Origin: Mixophyes australis
Taxonomy: Eukaryota > Chordata > Amphibia > Anura > Limnodynastidae
Direction: 5' to 3'
NCBI GenBank assembly: GCA_036250195.1
Contig: JAVHZZ010000004.1
Span: 146,520,729 to 146,584,728, forward strand
Length of the DNA: 64,000 bases
This document shows positions 58,118 to 64,000 of the stretch, in pieces; the stretch's first letter is position 1, and every line of letters begins with the position of its first letter. Made by a program: the position numbers and the translations under genes. The notes beneath the pieces were generated by a model. That model had not been told where the DNA came from. It searched no databases and saw nothing but the letters and a program-made list of their open reading frames with translations.

Positions 58118-59400
58118 GGAATCAGCCTTAGTATTTTTAGAACCTGGACGAAATGTAATAATGAAGTTAAATCTGGTGAAAAATAAGGCCCAGCGGGCCT
58201 GCCTAGGATTCAGGGTTTTAGCGGTCTGGATGTATTGGAGGTTTTTATGGTCCGTGAAGATGGTGATGGTATGAGTAGCTCCCTCTAACCAATGTCGTCA
58301 TTCCTCCAGTGCCAACTTAATGGCCAACAATTCACGATTGCCGACATCATAATTACATTCGGCAGATAAATTTTTTTTAGAAAAAAATGCACAAGGATGT
58401 AATTTTTTGCTCCTTGGGTCTTTCTGAGAAAGGATGGCGCCAGCACCGATATCTGAAGCGTCCACCTCTACAATGAACGGAAGTTCCGGATCAGGATGTC
58501 TCAGCACTGGAGCAGAAATTAAAGCAGCTTTGAGTGCCGAGAAACTCGTCAATGCCTCCGAAGGCCACTTTGCTGGGTTAGCTCCCTTTCGAGTGAGGGC
58601 AGTGATAGGAGCCACTAACGAGGAAAAAGAATCAATAAACCTACGGTAATAATTTGCAAATCCGAGGAACCTCTGGATCGCCTTCAGATTAGTAGGGAGG
58701 ACCCAATCCTGGATTGCTTGAACTTTGGCAGGGTTCATTGCGAATCCTGATGAGGAGATGATATATCCCAGGAATGACACAGTGGCCACCTCAAATTCGC
58801 ATTTCTCCCTTTTTGCATATGGGTGATGTTCCCGTAATTTCAGCAGAACTTGGCGAACATGCTGACGGTGCTGTAGTAAAGACTCAGAGTAGATTAAAAT
58901 ATCATTCAGATACACAACTACTGTTTTACCCAGGAACTCTCGTAAAACATCGTTGATCAGGTCCTGGAAAACCGCCGGAGCGTTGCATAACCCGAATGGC
59001 ATCACGAGATATTCATAATTTTCCCGACTGGGTATTGAAAGCAGTCTTCCATTCATCCCCTTTCTTGATTCGAATAAGATTGTAAGCCCCTCTGAGGTCA
59101 ATCTTCGAAAAGATAGTGGCAGATTTTAATTGATCAAACAACACCGAAATCAACGGTAACGGGTACATATTCTTAACAGTCCACGGAAATCAATGCATGG
59201 TCTAAGACTGCCATCTTTTTTTGACACGAAAAAGCAATCTGCGCCTACTGGAGATTTAGAAGGACGTATGAATCCTTTTTTCAGGATTTCCTCCACGTAT
59301 AGCTCCATGGCCTGAGTCTCCGGAATGGACAAGGAGTATAACCGCCCTTTGGGCAACTTGGAACCCGGGACTAAATCAATGGCGCAGTCATATTCTCGAT
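58118..59400 (-). pseudogene. Gypsy reverse transcriptase and RNase H, inactive active site
   Basis: Motifs in order: a palm start [20 protein letters not shown] (about 59150-59090), [20 protein letters not shown] (59015-58955), the catalytic box, then [12 protein letters not shown] and the RNase H start [13 protein letters not shown]. In the 267-codon frame 58298-59101 the box is YLND (N66) where YLDD or YVDD is expected, so the first catalytic Asp is Asn. Frame changes near 59170, near 59025 and between 59400 and 59360, and a TGA in place of a Trp codon at 58298-58300, break the polyprotein. The RNase H tail continues down to about 58120. Confidence 0.88.
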
Positions 59401-60012
59401 GTGGTGGAAGGGAATCAGCTTTCTTTTGCAGAACACATCAGTGAATTCCTGGTAGGGTACCGGCAACAAGTCTGGACTAGGCTGTAGGATTCTAAGCGGC
59501 AGGGTCAAGCAAGACGTGGAACACTCGGGACTCCAACGAGTAATCTCTCCACTTTTCCAGTCAATAAGGGGATTATGACTGCGAAGCCAGGGATACCCCA
59601 ATGTCAAAGGAGCAGAGGGACAAGTAATAAGATAGAAGGAAAGCTCCTCCATATGGAGGACTCCTACAGACAACCGAACCATTGGAGTCCTAGCGAGAAT
59701 CCTTCCCCCAGGCAAGGGGTTACCATCCAAACCACATGTGGTGATGCTTGATCCTAACTTGATATGCGGAATATCAAGCGTCTGAGCCAAATGTATATCC
59801 AGGAAATTACCAGCCGCACCACTGTCAAGAAAAGATTTCAGGTCCATGGATCTCCCACGGAAAGTTAGATGTCCAGGGACTAATAACGAATTTTCTGAAG
59901 AGGTAATCTGGAGACCCAAGCACACCTCTTCACCTGCACTTAGGCTTTGGAGTTTCCCGGCTTGTTGGGACATGAACGAACTAAGTGGCCTGGTTGACCA
60001 CAATACATACAC
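59371..60012 (-). pseudogene. Gypsy aspartic protease region
   Basis: The frame overlaps the end of gag by about 70 nt in another frame, as in many gypsy elements. The active site FLDSGAAGNFL (near 59832) is the retropepsin DSGA motif, followed by LGYPWLRSHNPLIDW. The frame runs toward RT (PYQEFTDVF) but shifts near 59400 before the RT start. Protease cleaves Gag-Pol. Confidence 0.85.
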
Positions 60013-60809
60013 AGGCCTAGTGAGCGTCTTCTGGAGCGTTCCTCCGGAGGCAAGCGGTAAGCGCCCAACTGCATGGGTTCAGAGGAATCGAGCAAAGTGT
60101 TATCGAAACTAGTGAAAACGTCCATAGGAGCAGAGGACTCCCGTTCAGCCTTCCTCTCTCTGATCCGACGATCAATTTTTATAACAAGTTGCATCAAGTT
60201 CTCCAGCGTGTCGGATATTGGATACTGGACTAAGGAATCCTTAATCTGCTCGGTAAGTCCTTAGCGAAATTGACTTCGCAACGCTGGGTCGTTCCAGGGG
60301 CTATCAGTGGACCATCGCCGAAATTCCGCACAATACTCTTCCGCTGAGCGACGTCCTTGCCTTAGCATTCGGAGATGAGACTCAGCTGAGGCTACCCTGT
60401 CCGGGTCATCGTACAATGACCCCAGAGCTTGGAAAAAGGCATCCACTGACTGCAAGGCTGGGTTTGTTGAAGGCAAGAAGGCCTAAGACTGAGGGTCACC
60501 CTGGAGTAAAGAGATGATGATCCCTACCCTTTGTTGTTCAGAACCAGAGGAACGTGGTTTCAGACGAAAGTACAACTTGCAGCTCTCTTTGAAATTATGG
60601 AAGGCTGGCCTGCTTCCAGAGAATCGGTCAGGCAAATTCATCTTAGGCTCCGGTGTGTCACCAGCGGGAACTTGCTGGAGCTGCAGGTCTTTAGAAGCCC
60701 CTTCTTGGACTACCAGGCGCTGGGATAAATTCTGCACCACTTGAGAAATCGCCTGTATCTGGTTGTCCAGAATCTGGGCTGGGGACAGATTCGACTCCTC
60801 GCCGTCCAT
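59940..60809 (-). pseudogene. Gypsy Gag with zinc knuckle, two in-frame stops
   Basis: Starts MDGEESNLSPAQILDNQIQA at 60809. The capsid-like middle includes FHNFKESCKLYFRL and YDDPDRVASAESHLRMLRQG. It ends with a CCHC zinc knuckle, CMYCGQPGHLVRSCP (about 60009-59965). Two in-frame stops (TAG complement at 60483-60485, TAA complement at 60261-60263) interrupt one continuous frame of 290 codons. Gag packages the RNA. Confidence 0.88.
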
Positions 60810-60845
60810 GGCCGTATGATACCAATCTTCCTTGGCCGGTTCTAA

Positions 60846-61231
60846 TGTTAGGAACTCCCAAGCCAGTACAGTGAAACTCGGGGACTACTCTGAAGGCCCG
60901 GTGTTCGCTGGAGCCCCTAGTAGTGGGGACAGACTGGGCTGCGGGCCGACCGAGTAACGTATACTGACTTAAAGGAGTACCCAGGAGTGGAGTGATTGGC
61001 GGGCTGCAGTTAAGAGGAATCCTAGGTCAAAGGGTCACAAGCACAGATGCAATATCCAGAGACAAGCGAAGGGTCAGACACACAGGCAGAGAAGCAAAAT
61101 CCGAAATCCAGGCAAAAAGGTCGAGGTCAGAAGAGAAGGGTCACAGGTCCAAGAACATGCAGGGGTCAAAACACGGGTAGTCAAATCCAAGGTAGCAAGA
61201 ACCAAACAGATAGCACAAGCAGGCAGCAGGA
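60846..61231 (-). repeat. 5' LTR of the gypsy element, truncated
   Basis: Matches 55917-56303 closely, with substitutions such as GAATCC for GAATGC and AACATG for AACAAG and a missing 10-bp-scale CCGACCGAGG segment. It stops at 61231, where unrelated DNA begins. The minus-strand spacer to gag (60845-60810) contains TTGGTATCATACGG, which may be the tRNA primer site. Confidence 0.85.
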
Positions 61232-61257
61232 ATGTTTGGCCCCCTTCAGTGGCATGA

Positions 61258-61325
61258 GCAACGATTTATCATCATCATTTATTTATATAGTGCCAACATA
61301 TTCCGTAGCGCTTTACAATTGGATT
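61258..61325 (-). repeat. Dispersed SINE-like tail
   Basis: ATCATCATCATTTATTTATATAGTGCC...GTAGCGCTTTACAATTGG is the inverse of the tail type at 19760-19790 and 22960-22995. Confidence 0.65.
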
Positions 61326-61333
61326 TATCCAGA

Positions 61334-62450
61334 TTAATCTTGTAAAAGAACCATAATTATGAATAGAATTAAGACTAGCCAGGATGGAACATTTTGGTTC
61401 AGGAGAAGCATGTCATCTGCAAATAGGGCATGCTTGTGCTCACAACAACTCCCTAGTTGGATACCCTGAAAATCTGGACTGGTTCTCAAGGCCATGGTCA
61501 AAGGCTTCAGGGCCATAGCGAACAGTAACAGACAGAGAGCATCCTTGCCCCGTGCACCCCTCCACCACAAACAAATAGGACATGTAGCCATTGGCCAGTA
61601 CCTGAGTGTGGGGAGAATGATAAAGAGATTGGACAATGTTATAAAATCTTATGGGAAGTCAAATGTCCCGAGGGTCTCTCTCATACAGGTGATTCCAGGT
61701 AACAAGGTAAAAATCCTTTTTGGCGTCTAAAGAGAGCAATAAAGTGGATTCCTCCATACCAGAAACTTCAGGGTCTGATTAAGAGTCAAACATTTTCGGA
61801 CATTAGTAACGGAATGCCTCCCCCAAATAAAACCTGTTTGGTCTCTAACTATGAGTAGCTAGACCTTCAAGCTGTCAGCCATAATAAATAATGTATAGTA
61901 AGTAATATAAGTAATTTGTAATCTACATCTGGGAGAGATAGTGGGCAATATGAGGCAGGCATCTTCAGGTCCCTACCAGATTTAGGGATTCAGTTGCAGT
62001 ATTAAAGTGTGTGTGGGGATGGGGAGGGGGGGGTGTCATTTTTAGCAAGCATAGTATAATAGAATGCCACCAAAGGCTGAGACTTGCTGAATTTTTTTTA
62101 TAGAACTCTCCGCTGAACCCATCAGGGCCCAGGCCTCAATAAATTTAAAATTTTTAATCACCGCCTCTGTGATGGGCAACATTAGAGTATCAACAAGCGG
62201 CTGTGCAAGTGTAAGCAGAGTAATCGAGGTCCAAAAATAGGCCTTAAGGTCATTATTTATCGGATCTTGTTTGTAAAGACAGTCATAAAAGTTTTGTAAG
62301 ATGATAATATTGGTGTCTTAATATGTATCTTACCCATTCTGGTTCAACAATGCCATTTACTGCCATTGACTAAATTGGAGAGAAGCCTGCCAGGCTTATT
62401 TCCAAATTTATAGAAGACAAATTTTTCTGAAACCACCTACCTATGCCCTT
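61334..62450 (-). pseudogene. Second L1-like ORF2 fragment
   Basis: Minus-strand reading from about 62440 down contains PDGFSGEF (about 62126-62103), a CPLSPRCRLQ stretch where YRPISLL is expected, DQTGFIWGR (about 61840), then GKDALCLLLFAMALKPLTMA and the catalytic FADDMLLL (about 61419-61396). Stops and frameshifts are frequent. The first part of ORF2 and the 3' end are missing. It is an older copy than the LINE at 2339-8420. Confidence 0.75.
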
Positions 62451-62669
62451 GCTGTTGAATCTGGCAGGCAGTGCTTTAGCCTGCTTCCTGCACATATGCT
62501 GTCAGTCGGGAGGATAGGAGAGGAACGGATCAGGACAATCAGCAGCCGATTGCTGTAAGCTGGCTTGTCCTGGGAAAAGGATGAGCCTCCTGGAAGTATA
62601 CTGCACCCCACATTGCTCCACTCCATTATCTGGCCACATTCTAGTCCAATGGAAACCAAACTAAGTGTG

Positions 62670-62760
62670 TGTCTGTCTCTGTATTGTATTTCAATCACTA
62701 GAATGCGCTCTGTATTGTATGTCACTAAGATGTTCTCTGTATGGAATATGAATCACTTGT
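62670..62760 (+). repeat. 33-bp minisatellite copies
   Basis: CTGTATTGTATTTCAATCACTAGAATGCGC and TCTGTATTGTATGTCACTAAGATGTTC are copies of the unit at 32138-32280. Confidence 0.75.
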
Positions 62761-63050
62761 ACTTGGCAAATTATTATGCAAAACAGTATAATACCCACTT
62801 TGTCTTATTTGCAGTGCATTCATGAATGTATTTTTGTTTAATTCAAATAAAACATAATCTGTTGAATTGTTGATGCTAGTTTATACAAGAACATGTTTTC
62901 ACAGTTATATTAAAAGTATGTATTTTTTATATTTGCAAGCCCCCCCTCACTCCCAAGAATATCTGCAGTTTTTGAATTTTGTTTATGCTTGCCTGAATCC
63001 TGGAGAATTGACTTTTTTAGATCAAAAGTCAAGTAATGAATGAACACTCA
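62761..63050. other. Unassigned DNA
   Basis: AT-rich; no gene or repeat recognised. Confidence 0.4.
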
Positions 63051-63460
63051 AGGTTTCTCTACCCCCAACCAGCCCCAATATTAAATCACTAATATCTATG
63101 CTTAATAGATAGGCCTCCTTCCTCCCAACTAACCATTTAATGAATTGTCTCTGTTTAGTAAATAGTAGTCCTTCATATCAACCAGCTCTGTTATTAAGAT
63201 AATAGTATTTACATTTAATAAATAAGCCCCCTTTACTCCAACCAACCATGACATTAAATTAGTAGCATTCATATTTAATAAATAGGGCTCCTCCCTCAAA
63301 CTAGCCTGTCAATAAATTATTAGAACCTCATTTAATACAGAGACCCCACTTTGCTTTATTGGCCCATACATATTTTATATATTTACATATATTAATAGCC
63401 ACATAAACCCCACATTACATTCATAGCATCCACATTTAATTAAAAAAGACTGATACATCA
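63050..63460. repeat. Degenerate about 65-70-bp repeat
   Basis: Loose units of CATTTAATAAATA...CC...CTCCAACCAACC recur near 63100, 63205, 63270 and 63330. Similar text occurs at 10370-10640 (inside a hAT-like element) and, inverted, at 33620-33880. Confidence 0.5.
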
Positions 63461-64000
63461 CATGAATAGCCTGACTTTACTCCAAGGTTATCTCCAGGTA
63501 AGTTAGCTCTCATATAACCAATATAGGGACTCTTATTATTTAAAAATACGAAAAACACAAGGTAGGTGCTCATTGTCTAAATGAATATCGTCTTACTGGT
63601 GTTAAGATTACCATGATTTGGAGTAAGTTATATTCAGCTATCCTGACAGTATAAGGTGCCTATATATTGTTTATATTATCTATATATATGTATTCTAAAT
63701 GCACATTCTTATTTGATATGTCTTTATTGCAGGAAACCAATTACAATTTAATATTAACTTAGCTAAAAGCAATCATAAGCATAAAATAACACTAGGCATA
63801 AATATTCAGTTCAATCATAAAATTCAACATTAATCACATGGATTTAAATTTAAATCCATATATTGCACTTAGTACCAGTTCACTAATAAATCCATTGATA
63901 GCCACAATGAAATAATTCAAATCCATACTTTAGCCTCAGTTCAAAATGCTCCAATATTAAGAGAGGTTTTTGTTAAAACCAAAAATAATGTCCAAATGAG
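63461..64000. other. Unassigned AT-rich DNA
   Basis: No gene or repeat recognised at the right edge. Confidence 0.4.

Larger units (their letters stand above)
55917..61231 (-). mobile_element. Ty3/gypsy chromovirus-type retroelement, right end truncated
   Basis: Order on the minus strand, from high to low coordinates: partial 5' LTR, gag, protease, RT, RNase H, integrase, chromodomain, purine-rich tract, 3' LTR. That gene order and the C-terminal chromodomain place it among chromoviruses (Metaviridae). The two LTR copies differ little over the shared 386 bp (a 10-bp-scale indel and a few substitutions), suggesting recent insertion. Even so, gag, pol and the RT active site carry lesions. The outer part of the right LTR is missing after 61231. 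Confidence 0.9.

Overview
The window reads as repeat-rich, AT-leaning nuclear DNA of a vertebrate, most likely an anuran amphibian. The reasons are the mix of families: a Penelope-like element (PLE) with a GIY-YIG domain, an L1/Tx1-type LINE, CR1 and L2-like LINE remnants, tRNA-headed SINEs, many hAT- and Harbinger-type MITEs, Tc1 remnants and a chromodomain Ty3/gypsy element. I found no intact host protein-coding gene and no prokaryotic feature. Apart from a degraded 7SK-like copy, two weak exon candidates and one promoter-like CpG-rich segment, everything recognisable is mobile or tandem-repeat DNA.

Layout. 1-9.4 kb is a nest: a 5'-truncated PLE is split by a TIR element (1976-8644), which is split by a nearly full-length LINE (2339-8420). 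9.5-12.6 kb is low-complexity CT/C DNA and a hAT-like non-autonomous element with an internal minisatellite. 12.7-14.9 kb holds an almost perfect 524-bp inverted repeat and a PLE terminal region with a complete hammerhead-ribozyme core. 15-31 kb is mostly unassigned DNA with SINEs, a Tc1 remnant, L2-like and CR1 LINE remnants and a MITE. 31.3-32.1 kb is a solo-LTR candidate inside a 33-bp minisatellite. 32.6-34.7 kb is a 2.1-kb hAT element with an exact 8-bp target duplication. 34.85-37.5 kb is GC-rich and ends in a promoter-like block on the minus strand. 40.7-41.4 kb has a head-to-head inverted minisatellite followed by a 7SK-like pseudogene. 46.2-48.0 kb carries two opposed blocks of degenerate tRNA-like repeats. 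48.1-49.8 kb has a Harbinger-type Myb/SANT ORF, a large microsatellite and a Tc1 remnant. 55.9-61.2 kb is a minus-strand chromovirus-type gypsy element with very similar LTRs but several inactivating lesions. A second L1-like fragment and degenerate repeats close the window.

None of the coding regions looks intact. The enzymes described (RTs, endonucleases, integrase, transposases) are parts of selfish elements. The signals most worth following are the tRNA-like inverted array, the 524-bp palindrome with the nearby hammerhead core, the 7SK-like copy beside an inverted minisatellite, and the promoter-like CpG-rich block with splice-donor-like motifs.
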